A DNA stretch of 64,000 bases, taken from Pseudothauera hydrothermalis (lineage in GTDB: Bacteria; Pseudomonadota; Gammaproteobacteria; Burkholderiales; Rhodocyclaceae). Of the stretch, positions 36,215 to 45,419 are shown piece after piece. The notes beneath the pieces were generated by a model. The model worked only from the letters and a program-made list of their open reading frames with translations. It was not told the origin of the DNA and searched no databases. Location of the stretch: the NCBI RefSeq assembly GCF_003345255.1, contig NZ_CP029331.1:124001-188000 (forward strand), read 5' to 3'. Position numbers and translations under genes: made by a program. Position 1 is the stretch's first letter. Each line of letters begins with the position of its first letter.

Positions 36215-38590
36215 TCAGGGCGAACCGAAAGAGCGCTCGATCACCGGTGCGGGGGTGACCGGCACGCTGGGCGGCGGCACAGGCGGCACAGGCGGCAGCG
36301 CTTCGTCCGGCGATTCGGTGGCCGGCGAGAAATTGAACGGCAGCACCGGCAGGGGTTGGGGTTCGGGCGGCAAGTTCTCGCGATAGACGAATTCGGCGCG
36401 GACGCCGCCGGCACGCGGAATTTCCACCAGGCCCTCCGGGCGCGGACGCGGCTGCTCCGGAACATCCTTGAGCGCGGTGCGCATGTAGTCCACCCAGATC
36501 GGCAGCGCGGCCGAGCCGCCGGTTTCGCCTCGACCCAGATTGCGCGGCTGACTGAAACCCACCCAACTGACGGCCACCAAGTCTGGGTTGTAGCCACAGA
36601 ACCAGGCGTCCAAATAATCGTTGGTGGTGCCGGTCTTGCCGGCAAGGTCGCCGCGCCCGAGTGCGCGTGCCCGGGTCGCGGTGCCGCGCTGCACCACATC
36701 CTGCAGCATCGAATCCATCAACCACGCATTGCGCGGATCGATGACCCGCGGCGCACTCTGTCCCGCCACCGGGGGATCGACCTTGGCGATCACATGGCCC
36801 TCACCGTCGACGATCTGGGAAACCACATAGGGTTCGATGCGGAAGCCGCCGTTGGCAAACACTGCGTACGCAGCGGCCATCTGCCAGGGCGTGACGCTGC
36901 CGGCGCCCAGCGCCATGGTGAGATAGGGCGGATGTTTGGCCGCCTCGAACCCAAAGCGGGTAATGTAGTCCTGCGCGTATTGGGGCGTGATGGCCTGCAG
37001 GACGCGGATCGATACCATATTCTTGGAGCGCGCCAGTGCGTCGCGCAGCGTCATCGGGCCGTCGAATTTGCCGTCGTAGTTTCGCGGCGCCCAATCCTGC
37101 GAGCCGGTGACCCCGGCGGGGAAGAACAGCGGTCCGTCCTCGACCAGGCTGCTGGGCGAAAAGCCCCGCTCCAGCGCAGCCGAATAAATGAAAGGTTTGA
37201 AACTGGAGCCTGGTTGACGCCAGGCCTGGGTGGCGTGATTGAACTTGTTGCGGTTGAAATCGAAGCCGCCCACCAAGGCCCGTACCGCGCCGGTCTTGGC
37301 GTCAACGGACATCAGTGCTGCCTGGACCTCGGGCACTTGCAGGATCTCCCAGCCGTCGCTACCCAGGTCACGGATGCGGACGATCGCACCGGGGCGGATG
37401 CGCCGCGCTTGCGGCGCATTGGCCGCGAGCATCGGCGCGGCAAAGCGCAAACCTTTGCCCTCGATGGTCAAGGTTTGTCCGCGACGGTAGGCTCGCACCG
37501 CTTTGGGCGAGGCCTCCAGCACCACTGCGGCCAGCAGGTCGCCAACGTCGTCATAGTCGGACAGCAATTCGTCGAGTCGTTCGGATTTGGTTTGCCCCGC
37601 ACTGCCAAGGTCGACAAACGCCTCCGGCCCTCGATAACCGTGACGCCGGTCGTAGGCCAGCACGCCGTCCTGCAGGGCGCGACGTGCGGCGATCTGGTCT
37701 TCACGCCTGACCGTGGTGATGATGCGGATACCCAGTTGATAGGCTTCTTCGCCAAACTGTTCGACCGCCAACTGGCGGGCCATCTCGGCCACGTAGTCGC
37801 CGTCGACCGAGTTGTCGTTGCGTTTTTGCCGCACGGTCTGAAGTGGCACGTCGGCCGCGGCGCGGTAGGCCGACTGGTCGATGAATCCGGCTTCCAGCAT
37901 GCGGCGCAGCACATACTGTTTGCGTACTTCGGCGCGCGCCGGGTTGACCACCGGGTTGAAGGCGGATGGGGCTTTGGGCAATCCGGCCAATACCGCGGCT
38001 TCGGCCAGCGTGAGCTGCTCCAAGGACTTGCCGAAATAAGTGCGCGCCGCAGCCGAAAACCCATAGGCGCGCTGGCCGAGATAAATCTGGTTGATGTAGA
38101 GCTCGAGAATCTGGTCTTTGCTGAGGTTCTGCTCGATTTTCAGTGCGAGCAGAATTTCGTACAGCTTGCGGTTATAGGTCTTTTCACGGGTCAGAAAGAA
38201 ATTGCGCGCCACCTGCATGGTGATCGTCGACGCACCTTGTCCGCGACCGCCGGAGGTGAGGTTGGCGAGCGCCGCGCGCAAAATGCCGATTGGATCGACG
38301 CCGGAATGCTCGTAGAAGCGTTCGTCCTCGGCGGCGAGGATGGCCTGTTTGAGCACGGCCGGCACGTCGCCGATACGCACCACCGAGCGGCGTTCTTCGC
38401 CGAATTCGCCAAGCAGGTAGCCATCGGCCGTGTATACTCGAAGCGGGATTCTGGGACGATAGTCGGTGAGCGTCTCCAGCGACGGCAGATTCGGCCAGGC
38501 CAGCGTGGCGGCGGCCGTCAGTGTGGCCAAGCCGATGACGAGCAGTACGAAGATAAAGGCCAGGGGGTAGAGAACCCAGCGCATTGGCAA
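36215..38590 (-). CDS. mrcA: Penicillin-binding protein 1A (bifunctional transglycosylase/transpeptidase)
   Basis: The 791-residue class A PBP polymerises and cross-links peptidoglycan. It has an N-terminal membrane helix (about 8-30), a glycosyltransferase domain with the catalytic glutamate in AAEDERFYEH (about residue 88) and GASTITMQ, and a transpeptidase domain with QPGSSFKPFIY (about 462), SKN and KTGTTNDYLD (about 652). The middle holds the extra OB-like region of PBP1A. A proline-rich tail ends the chain. It is divergent from pilM. Confidence 0.96.
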   Translation of the reverse strand: MPMRWVLYPLAFIFVLLVIGLATLTAAATLAWPNLPSLETLTDYRPRIPLRVYTADGYLLGEFGEERRSVVRIGDVPAVLKQAILAAEDERFYEHSGVDPIGILRAALANLTSGGRGQGASTITMQVARNFFLTREKTYNRKLYEILLALKIEQNLSKDQILELYINQIYLGQRAYGFSAAARTYFGKSLEQLTLAEAAVLAGLPKAPSAFNPVVNPARAEVRKQYVLRRMLEAGFIDQSAYRAAADVPLQTVRQKRNDNSVDGDYVAEMARQLAVEQFGEEAYQLGIRIITTVRREDQIAARRALQDGVLAYDRRHGYRGPEAFVDLGSAGQTKSERLDELLSDYDDVGDLLAAVVLEASPKAVRAYRRGQTLTIEGKGLRFAAPMLAANAPQARRIRPGAIVRIRDLGSDGWEILQVPEVQAALMSVDAKTGAVRALVGGFDFNRNKFNHATQAWRQPGSSFKPFIYSAALERGFSPSSLVEDGPLFFPAGVTGSQDWAPRNYDGKFDGPMTLRDALARSKNMVSIRVLQAITPQYAQDYITRFGFEAAKHPPYLTMALGAGSVTPWQMAAAYAVFANGGFRIEPYVVSQIVDGEGHVIAKVDPPVAGQSAPRVIDPRNAWLMDSMLQDVVQRGTATRARALGRGDLAGKTGTTNDYLDAWFCGYNPDLVAVSWVGFSQPRNLGRGETGGSAALPIWVDYMRTALKDVPEQPRPRPEGLVEIPRAGGVRAEFVYRENLPPEPQPLPVLPFNFSPATESPDEALPPVPPVPPPSVPVTPAPVIERSFGSP

Positions 38591-38614
38591 TCCGTCCGTT
38601 GGTTCAAGGGCGCG

Positions 38615-38620
38615 ATTATA
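38615..38620 (-). promoter_or_regulatory. Candidate -10 box of mrcA
   Basis: On the minus strand this reads TATAAT, a perfect -10 hexamer 25 bases upstream of the mrcA start. The -35 region is weak, so the call rests on the hexamer and its position. Confidence 0.45.
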
Positions 38621-38651
38621 AGGGGCGCCGGTGGGAGTGCTTCACGCCGGT

Positions 38652-38682
38652 TTGTCAAGGGATGTTGCTTTACACTTGACAA
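38652..38682. promoter_or_regulatory. 8-base inverted repeat holding opposed TTGACA boxes
   Basis: TTGTCAAG (38652-38659) and CTTGACAA (38675-38682) are perfect complements with a 15-base spacer. Each arm contains TTGACA, the sigma-70 -35 consensus, one reading toward pilM and one toward mrcA. No clear -10 sits at the right distance on either side (TGAGAT at 38699-38704 matches only three of six), so the repeat may be a regulator site and not two promoters. Confidence 0.45.
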
Positions 38683-38704
38683 TGTTGTTGCTAGCATTTG
38701 AGAT

Positions 38705-38723
38705 GCTTATTTAGTAAATAAGC
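38705..38723. promoter_or_regulatory. 19-bp perfect palindrome upstream of pilM (candidate operator)
   Basis: GCTTATTTA (38705-38713) and TAAATAAGC (38715-38723) are perfect complements around a single central base. It lies in an AT-rich patch 31 bases before the pilM start and just downstream of the TTGACA repeat. The near-continuous symmetry suits a dimeric DNA-binding protein better than an RNA hairpin. The regulator is unknown. Confidence 0.55.
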
Positions 38724-38753
38724 CTAACATAAAGAAATTAAAGGATTTTCTTT

Positions 38754-39830
38754 GTGATCGACTTCGCCATGTTCAGCCCCAAGGCGCGACAGTTGGCCGG
38801 TCTGGATATTTCATCTTCATCGGTCAAGCTGGTCGAATTGTCGGGCTCGGAAAAAGAGGGGTTCCGTGTCGAACGCTATGCGATCGAGCTGCTACCCCGC
38901 GATGCGGTGGTCGATGGCAACATCGCCAACCTGGAAGCGGTGGGCGAATCGATCCGCCGGGCAGCGCGCCGCATGGGCGCGGGGCTGAAGAACGTGGCGG
39001 TTGCGCTGCCTGCTTCTGCGGTCATCACCAAGAAAATCATCCTGCCAGCAGGCTTGCGCGAGCAGGAAATGGAAGTTCAGGTCGAGTCCGAGGCCAATCA
39101 GTACATCCCCTTTGCGCTGGACGAGGTGAACCTGGATTTTCAGGTCATCGGGCCGTTGGGGGACAGCGCCGACGAGGTCGAGGTGCTGATTGCCGCATCG
39201 CGTAAGGAAAAAGTCGAGGATCGTGTGGCTGCGGCCGAACTGGCGGGACTCAAGGCGGTCATCATGGATGTCGATTCGTTCGCCGCGCAGGCGGCGTTCG
39301 AGCTGATCCGCCGCCGCCTGCCCGGGCAGGGGCGTGATCAGATCATCGCGCTGATCAGCATCGGCGCCAGCGTGACCACGGTCACTGTGTTACGCAATGG
39401 CCAGCAGGTCTACAGCCGTGAGCAGTCCTTCGGCGGCAATCAACTGACCCAGGACATCGCCCGGCAATACGGCATGAGCCTGGAAGAGGCCGAAGCCGCC
39501 AAACGCAGCGCCAGTTTGCCGAAGGATTACGAAACCGACCTGCTCCGCCCATTTCTCGACAGCCTCGCCCTCGAGGTGTCCCGGGCGCTGCAGTTCTTCT
39601 TCACTTCCACGCAGTACAACCAGGTCGATCACATCGTGTTGGCCGGCGGCTGCGCAGTCCTACCCGGTCTGGCGGAACTGGTTGGCGGCCGCACACAGAT
39701 TCCGACAAGCGTTGCCAATCCCTTCGAAGGCATGTCCCTGTCCTCACAGGTCCGCCCCAAGGCCCTGCAGGCGGACGCGCCGGGTATGCTGGTCGCGTGC
39801 GGGCTGGCCATGCGGAGGTTCGACACATGA
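38754..39830 (+). CDS. pilM: Type IV pilus assembly protein PilM
   Basis: The 358-residue actin-like cytoplasmic protein binds the N-terminal tail of PilN and links the pilus inner-membrane platform to the motor. GTG 38754 follows AAAGGA; an ATG five codons later is the alternative. Marks are GLDISSSSVKLVEL, the ATP-fold segments ISIGASVTTVTV and LAGGCAVLPGL. It heads pilMNOPQ and overlaps pilN by ATGA. Confidence 0.96.
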   Translation: MIDFAMFSPKARQLAGLDISSSSVKLVELSGSEKEGFRVERYAIELLPRDAVVDGNIANLEAVGESIRRAARRMGAGLKNVAVALPASAVITKKIILPAGLREQEMEVQVESEANQYIPFALDEVNLDFQVIGPLGDSADEVEVLIAASRKEKVEDRVAAAELAGLKAVIMDVDSFAAQAAFELIRRRLPGQGRDQIIALISIGASVTTVTVLRNGQQVYSREQSFGGNQLTQDIARQYGMSLEEAEAAKRSASLPKDYETDLLRPFLDSLALEVSRALQFFFTSTQYNQVDHIVLAGGCAVLPGLAELVGGRTQIPTSVANPFEGMSLSSQVRPKALQADAPGMLVACGLAMRRFDT

Positions 39831-40405
39831 TCCGCATCAACCTGTTGCCGCACCGCGAGATCAAGCGCAAAGAACGCCGCCAGCAGTTCTATGTGGTCTC
39901 CGGGCTGATGATCGTTTTGGGGTTGGCGATTGCTTTTGCGGTGCATACCGTGATTGGCGGGTTCATCGAGCGTCAGGACCGCAAGAATCAGATTTTCAAA
40001 ACCGAGATCGCCAAGCTCGACACGGAAATCGCCGAAATCAAACGCCTTCGGGAACAAATCGACGCCCTGCTGGCCCGTAAGCGGGTGATCGAATCCTTGC
40101 AAAGCGACCGCGCCCAAACGGTGCATGTGCTCAACGAAATGGCCCGCCAGATGCCTGAAGGGATCTATCTGAAGTCGATCAAACAGACTGCCAGGCTGAT
40201 CACCTTGGTCGGCTACGCGCAGTCGAACGCGCGGGTTTCCCATCTCATGCGGGCGCTGGACGAATCGCCCTACCTCACTCAGCCGCAATTGGTCGAAATC
40301 AAGGCCGCAACGGTGGACGGTCGCCGAGTCGGCGAATTCACCCTCAACGTCACCATCGAGCAACCCAAGGAAGAACAAGGCGGCATCAAGGAGATGCGTG
40401 GATGA
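39827..40405 (+). CDS. pilN: Type IV pilus assembly protein PilN
   Basis: The 192-residue inner-membrane protein begins with MIRINLLPHREIKRKERR, the conserved tail that docks in PilM, followed by a membrane helix (about 21-43) and a periplasmic coiled coil and ferredoxin-like fold. It pairs with PilO. The start overlaps the pilM stop and the end overlaps pilO. Confidence 0.95.
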   Translation: MIRINLLPHREIKRKERRQQFYVVSGLMIVLGLAIAFAVHTVIGGFIERQDRKNQIFKTEIAKLDTEIAEIKRLREQIDALLARKRVIESLQSDRAQTVHVLNEMARQMPEGIYLKSIKQTARLITLVGYAQSNARVSHLMRALDESPYLTQPQLVEIKAATVDGRRVGEFTLNVTIEQPKEEQGGIKEMRG

Positions 40406-41079
40406 AGCCGAACCAGATCCGCGGTGCAGCCAAAGCGATCGACTTCGATCGGATCGTACAAGACTTCAAGGGGCTGGACCCGAACGACCCCGGGCTGTGG
40501 CCCACCGCACCCAAGGTGGCGGTGTTCATCGGGCTGCTGGTCGCCACGCTCGCGGCGGCATGGTGGTTCGATTGGCGGGATCAAATGGAGACGCTCGCCC
40601 AGCACGAGGCCGAAGAAATCACCTTGCGCGAACAGTGGGTGACCAAAAAACGCCTTGCGGTCAACCTCGATGAGCATAAGCGGCAACTGGAGGAAATCGA
40701 CCGCCAGTTCGGTGCGCTGCTGCGGCAGTTGCCCAACCGCGCCGAAATGGATTCGCTGTTGGCCGAGATCAACCAGGCCGGTCTGGGGCGCGGCCTGCAG
40801 TTTGATCTGTTCAAACCCGGTGCGGACGTGATCAAAGACTTTTACGCTGAAATGCCCATCGATATCCGTGTGCTCGGCGGCTACCACGATCTGGGCGCAT
40901 TTGCCGGCGATGTGGCCAAGATGTCGCGGATTGTCACGCTCAACGATATTGCTGTCGAGGGGACGCGGGACGGGCGCTTGAAACTCGAAGCCAAGGCGGT
41001 GACCTATCGCTATCTCGACGAGGAAGAACTGGCAGCTCACAAACAGGCAGCGCAGAAAAAGGCCGGGGAACGCAAATGA
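40402..41079 (+). CDS. pilO: Type IV pilus assembly protein PilO
   Basis: The 225-residue protein has a membrane helix (about 38-57), a coiled coil (about 60-110) and a periplasmic domain, the normal layout for PilO, the partner of PilN in the alignment subcomplex. Motifs include LRQLPNRAEMDSLLAEI and FYAEMPIDIRVLGGYHDLG. ATGA overlaps join it to pilN and pilP. Confidence 0.95.
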   Translation: MKPNQIRGAAKAIDFDRIVQDFKGLDPNDPGLWPTAPKVAVFIGLLVATLAAAWWFDWRDQMETLAQHEAEEITLREQWVTKKRLAVNLDEHKRQLEEIDRQFGALLRQLPNRAEMDSLLAEINQAGLGRGLQFDLFKPGADVIKDFYAEMPIDIRVLGGYHDLGAFAGDVAKMSRIVTLNDIAVEGTRDGRLKLEAKAVTYRYLDEEELAAHKQAAQKKAGERK

Positions 41080-41621
41080 GGGGCCGCATTCAACTCAGCG
41101 CTTCGGTCATGGTGTTGGCCGTCGGCTTGCTCGCCGGGTGCGCGAGCGAGGAAGAGGACATCCATGCGTGGATGGCGCAGCAAGCACAGGGAATGCGGGG
41201 AGCGGTCAAGCCGCTGCCCGAAATCAAGCCTTTTCCTATCGTCGAGTATGAGGCACAGGGTTTGATAAGTCCGTTCAGCAGCGAGCGCATTGTGCCCGAA
41301 CAGCGCGCGGGCAGCGGTGGCGGCGGGGGCCTCAAGCCGGATTTGAACCGGCGCCGTGAGCCGCTGGAAGCTTATCCGCTGGAATCGCTGACCATGGTCG
41401 GCGTCATCATGCAAGGCAAACAGGCTGAAGCATTGATCAAAGCGGACAATGCCATTCACCAAGTCAGGGTCGGCAACTATATGGGCCAGAATTTCGGTGT
41501 GGTGACCGCAATTTCGGAAACCGAAGTGAAATTGCGTGAACTCGTCGAAGATGCCAATGGCGACTGGATAGAACGAAGCAGTTCGCTGCTTTTGCAGGAG
41601 CAGCAGGGGAGTAAACAATGA
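41076..41621 (+). CDS. pilP: Type IV pilus assembly lipoprotein PilP
   Basis: The 181-residue lipoprotein has a lipobox LLAGC (Cys22) and a C-terminal beta-sandwich with LESLTMVGVIMQGKQAEALI and VGNYMGQNFGVVTAI, typical of PilP. It links the PilNO inner-membrane complex to the PilQ secretin. A glycine-rich linker lies at about residues 77-86. It overlaps pilO and pilQ. Confidence 0.95.
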   Translation: MRGRIQLSASVMVLAVGLLAGCASEEEDIHAWMAQQAQGMRGAVKPLPEIKPFPIVEYEAQGLISPFSSERIVPEQRAGSGGGGGLKPDLNRRREPLEAYPLESLTMVGVIMQGKQAEALIKADNAIHQVRVGNYMGQNFGVVTAISETEVKLRELVEDANGDWIERSSSLLLQEQQGSKQ

Positions 41622-43729
41622 AAATTCGCATCGCGACGCTGCTGCTCGCAGCCTTGTTTGCCGGATCGGGACTGAGCCCGTTCACGGTGCGTGCGCAAAG
41701 CGCCGTCGAACAGGCCCAGGCCAGCGCTGGAAACCGTATCGAAAACCTCGAAGTTGCCCAGCAAGGCGGCTCAGTGTATGTCAAGCTGACTCTGCAGCAG
41801 CCCTTGTCTGCCGTGCCGGCGAGTTTCAGCGTGGCCAACCCCGCGCGTATCGCTTTCGATTTTCCGGGAACGGCGAACGCACTGGGACGCAATACGCAGC
41901 CGATCAATGCCGGCGACCTCGTCAGCGCCAACATCGTGCAAGCCGGCGACCGCACCCGCCTGGTACTGAACTTGGCGCGCATGGCGCCATATGAAACCCG
42001 CCTGGAAGGCAATGCGCTGATCATCACGCTCAGCCCGATTCCGCAAGAAACCATCGTCCAGGCCACGGCAGAACAGCCGATCGCCAATTTTGCCGCTTCA
42101 TCGTCTGCTGCAGCCGAGGCAAGCAAGAGTATTCGCGATGTGAATTTTCGCAGAGGGAAAGAAGGCGAAGGTCGGGTCATGGTGGAACTTTCCAGCCCGG
42201 ACACGCCCATCGATATCCGCAAGCAGGGTCCGAATCTGATCGTGGAGTTCATCAAAACCGCCCTGCCCGAGCATTTGCGCCGTCGCTCCGACGTGCTCGA
42301 TTTCGGTACTCCGGTGAGCGCCATCACCGCGCAACAGCAAGGCGATAACGTTCGTCTGGTGGTCACCCCAACCGGATTGTGGGAGCACAACGCCTATCAA
42401 AGCGACAACATGTTCGTGCTCGAAGTCCGTCGTGTGACCGAGGACCCGAACAAGCTGGTGCAAGGTACGCCGCGTGGGCAGTACGGCGGCGAGCGGCTGT
42501 CGCTCAATTTCCAGAACATCGATGTCCGGGCAGTGTTGCAGGTGATTGCCGATTTCACCGATTTCAACATCATCACCAGCGATTCGGTCAGTGGCAACTT
42601 GACCTTGCGGCTCAAGGACGTGCCATGGGATCAGGCGCTGGACATCATTTTGCAGGCCAAGGGCCTGGACATGCGCAAAAATGGCAATGTGATCTGGATT
42701 GCGCCCAGCGAGGAGCTGGCGACCCGGGAGAAGTTGCAACTGGAAGCGCTTGCCCAGATTGGTGATTTGGAGCCGTTGCAAACCGAGAGCTTTCAGATCA
42801 ACTACCATCGGGCCAAGGAGATCCACGACTTCCTCAAAAGTCGTGATCAGACGCTGCTGTCCAAACGCGGAAGCGTCGTCGTGGACGATCGCAGCAACAA
42901 GATTTTCGTGACCGATGTGGCTTCACGTCTGGCCGATGTGCGTCGTGTGATCGGCGAAATCGATGTGGCGCCTCGGCAGGTGCTGATCGAAGCGCGTATC
43001 GTCGAAGCGACCAAGGACTTCGCCCGAGAAGTCGGCGTGCGCATGAACTTTACGGATAATGCTGCGATGCGCTTGGGCGACAGCGCGCGCTTGGGTATGG
43101 GGCAAATTCCCGGCGTTGGCCAGCCGTTGACCGGAACCGGGGCGCAAAGTGGTGTGGCGCCATCGGCCACGTTCTCGACACTGAACTTGGCGTTGTTCAA
43201 TGCTTCGGCAACCCGTTTCCTCAATCTCGAACTCTCTGCGCTCGAATCCGACGGACGGGGGCGGGTCATCTCCAGTCCCCGGGTGCTGACTGCCAATCAG
43301 GTCGAGGCGGTCATCGAACAGGGTGAGGAAATTCCCTATCAAGAGGCGACCAGTTCGGGTGCGACCAACGTCTCATTCAAAAAAGCGGTGCTGTCCCTGA
43401 AGGTCAAGCCCATGATCACGCCGGATGGGCGTATCCAGCTTCAGGTGGCGGTCAATAAAGACCGCGCGGTGTTCGATGCGCGCTTCCCTGTGCCTGCCAT
43501 CGACACCAAAAACGTCAGAACCGAGGCGCTGGTCGAAAACGGCGGGACCGTGGTACTGGGCGGGATTTACGAAGAGTCCAATGACGACAGTGTTTCCCGC
43601 GTACCGGTGCTGGGCGAAATCCCAGTGGTCGGTGCTTTGTTCCGGAACACCAAGCGCTCGTCCAAACGCTCCGAGCTATTGGTTTTCATCACACCGCGTA
43701 TCGTCTCCGAAGCACTGACCCTGCGCTGA
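41618..43729 (+). CDS. pilQ: Type IV pilus secretin PilQ
   Basis: The 703-residue outer-membrane secretin forms the pilus exit pore. It has a signal peptide (about 1-28), two AMIN-type peptidoglycan-binding domains (about 35-270), N0/STN and N1 domains (LSLNFQNIDVRAVLQVIADF near residue 295) and the secretin domain with VEAVIEQGEEIPYQE and the end VPVLGEIPVVGALFRNTKR. It is the last gene of pilMNOPQ. Confidence 0.96.
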   Translation: MKIRIATLLLAALFAGSGLSPFTVRAQSAVEQAQASAGNRIENLEVAQQGGSVYVKLTLQQPLSAVPASFSVANPARIAFDFPGTANALGRNTQPINAGDLVSANIVQAGDRTRLVLNLARMAPYETRLEGNALIITLSPIPQETIVQATAEQPIANFAASSSAAAEASKSIRDVNFRRGKEGEGRVMVELSSPDTPIDIRKQGPNLIVEFIKTALPEHLRRRSDVLDFGTPVSAITAQQQGDNVRLVVTPTGLWEHNAYQSDNMFVLEVRRVTEDPNKLVQGTPRGQYGGERLSLNFQNIDVRAVLQVIADFTDFNIITSDSVSGNLTLRLKDVPWDQALDIILQAKGLDMRKNGNVIWIAPSEELATREKLQLEALAQIGDLEPLQTESFQINYHRAKEIHDFLKSRDQTLLSKRGSVVVDDRSNKIFVTDVASRLADVRRVIGEIDVAPRQVLIEARIVEATKDFAREVGVRMNFTDNAAMRLGDSARLGMGQIPGVGQPLTGTGAQSGVAPSATFSTLNLALFNASATRFLNLELSALESDGRGRVISSPRVLTANQVEAVIEQGEEIPYQEATSSGATNVSFKKAVLSLKVKPMITPDGRIQLQVAVNKDRAVFDARFPVPAIDTKNVRTEALVENGGTVVLGGIYEESNDDSVSRVPVLGEIPVVGALFRNTKRSSKRSELLVFITPRIVSEALTLR

Positions 43730-43760
43730 TTGGCGGCCCCTTACCATCGATGCCGAATAG

Positions 43761-43792
43761 CGCGCCGCGTGCATGCGGCGCGTCGGCGTTTT
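43761..43792 (+). terminator. Probable terminator after pilQ
   Basis: CGCGCCGC (43761-43768) and GCGGCGCG (43775-43782) form a perfect eight-base stem with loop GTGCAT, followed after six bases by TTTT. It lies in the 89-base gap before aroK. The T-run is short, so some read-through into aroK is likely. Confidence 0.5.
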
Positions 43793-43818
43793 GCGCTTGA
43801 CATCAATCTAACACCTGC

Positions 43819-44340
43819 GTGGATCGAATCGTTCTGATCGGCATGATGGGCGCCGGCAAGACCACCATCGGACGCGAGTTGGCAAAGCGCTGCGGGATGC
43901 GCTTCGTCGATTGCGATCATGAAATCGAAGCGCGCACCGGCGTGAATATCCCCACGATTTTCGAAATCGAGGGCGAGGCGGGGTTTCGCCGGCGGGAGTC
44001 CCAGGTCATCGATGAACTCACCCGGTCCGACGGTGTGGTGATCGCCACCGGCGGAGGGGCGGTCCTGGATCCTGCTAATCGCGCGCTGTTGGCCGAACGC
44101 GGCGTGGTGATCTATCTTAATGTGCCGCCGCAAATCTTGTGGGAGCGCACCCGCAATGACCGCAACCGCCCGTTGCTGCAGGTGCCGAATCCGCGCGAGC
44201 ATATTGCGGCGCTGCATCGTCAGCGCGATCCGCTTTACCGGGAAATTGCCGACATTATTGTCGACGGGGGGCGGAGCAACCCCGGCAGCATGGTGCGGCA
44301 GATTCTGAAAGCGCTGGAGTCCTGCGAAAAATGGTCTTGA
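43819..44340 (+). CDS. aroK: Shikimate kinase
   Basis: The 173-residue kinase phosphorylates shikimate at O3 in the aromatic pathway. It has Walker [12 protein letters not shown] near residue 8, the [11 protein letters not shown] shikimate-binding segment and [10 protein letters not shown]. The only plausible start in this frame is GTG 43819, with no clear ribosome-binding site, since an in-frame stop lies at 43798-43800. It overlaps aroB by ten bases. Confidence 0.94.
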   Translation: MDRIVLIGMMGAGKTTIGRELAKRCGMRFVDCDHEIEARTGVNIPTIFEIEGEAGFRRRESQVIDELTRSDGVVIATGGGAVLDPANRALLAERGVVIYLNVPPQILWERTRNDRNRPLLQVPNPREHIAALHRQRDPLYREIADIIVDGGRSNPGSMVRQILKALESCEKWS

Positions 44341-45419
44341 ATACCCTCGATGTTGCGCTCGGTGAGCGCAGCTATCCCATTCATATCGGCCGCGGCCTGC
44401 TCGACGACCCGTCGCTGATTCTTGCGCGGCTGAAGTATCCGAGGGTGGCGATTGTGACCAACGACCGGGTGGGGCCGCTTTATCTCGAGCGTCTCGAAAG
44501 CGGGTTGCAGGCCAATGGTGTGCGCACTACGGCGGTCGTGCTGCCCGATGGCGAGGTCTATAAGGATTGGCAGACGCTTAATCTGATCTTCGATGCCCTG
44601 CTGTCGGCGCGCTGTGAGCGCTCCACCACGCTGATCGCGCTCGGTGGTGGCGTGGTGGGCGACATGGCCGGATTCGCCGCAGCCACCTATCAGCGCGGCA
44701 TGCCATTCATCCAAGTGCCGACGACGCTGCTGTCGCAGGTCGATTCCTCGGTGGGTGGCAAAACCGCCATCAACCACCCCTTGGGCAAGAACATGATCGG
44801 CGCTTTTTACCAGCCCCGGCTGGTGCTGGCCGACACCGCCACGCTCGACACTTTGCCCGAGCGGGAGCTGAAAGCCGGTTTGGCAGAAGTCATCAAATAC
44901 GGCCTGATACGCGACCTTGCTTTCTTCGAATGGCTGGAAGCGCATCTCGAGCGCTTGCTCGATCGCGATCCAGCGGCGCTGGCTTATGCCATCGAGCGCT
45001 CCTGCCGCAACAAGGCCGAGGTGGTGGCTGCCGACGAAACCGAGCGAGGCGAACGCGCGTTGCTCAATCTTGGGCATACCTTCGGGCATGCCATCGAAGC
45101 GGGGCTGGGCTACGGCCACTGGCTGCATGGCGAGGCGGTGGCGGCCGGCACGGTCATGGCCGCGCACCTGTCGTGCCAGCTCGGTTGGCTGGAGGCGGCG
45201 GCGTTGGAGCGGGTAATGGCGCTGTTTGGTCGCGCCGGGTTGCCGGTAAAAGGACCGGCGTTGGGCGCGGCGCGCTATCTCGATCTGATGGCGCATGACA
45301 AAAAAGTGGAAGCCGGTCGCCTGCGACTGGTGCTGCTGCGGGCGATTGGCCAGGCGGTGGTGAGTGATGCGGCCTCGGGCGAACAGATTGCTGCAACCAT
45401 CGAGGCGTGCTGTGCATGA
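44331..45419 (+). CDS. aroB: 3-dehydroquinate synthase
   Basis: The 362-residue NAD- and metal-dependent enzyme forms 3-dehydroquinate. Marks are the N-terminal [53 protein letters not shown] and the metal ligands in [12 protein letters not shown] and HGEAVAAG. aroK-aroB linkage is typical. The stop overlaps the dgt start. Confidence 0.96.
   Translation: MVLNTLDVALGERSYPIHIGRGLLDDPSLILARLKYPRVAIVTNDRVGPLYLERLESGLQANGVRTTAVVLPDGEVYKDWQTLNLIFDALLSARCERSTTLIALGGGVVGDMAGFAAATYQRGMPFIQVPTTLLSQVDSSVGGKTAINHPLGKNMIGAFYQPRLVLADTATLDTLPERELKAGLAEVIKYGLIRDLAFFEWLEAHLERLLDRDPAALAYAIERSCRNKAEVVAADETERGERALLNLGHTFGHAIEAGLGYGHWLHGEAVAAGTVMAAHLSCQLGWLEAAALERVMALFGRAGLPVKGPALGAARYLDLMAHDKKVEAGRLRLVLLRAIGQAVVSDAASGEQIAATIEACCA

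Noticed and set aside
36356-38701. A 781-codon plus-strand frame opposite mrcA.
   Set aside because: It is antisense to a clear PBP1A gene and has no recognisable domain.
43797-43802. TTGACA just before aroK as a promoter -35 box.
   Set aside because: The matching -10 would fall inside aroK and is not a good match; the frame gives no later start that fits the family.
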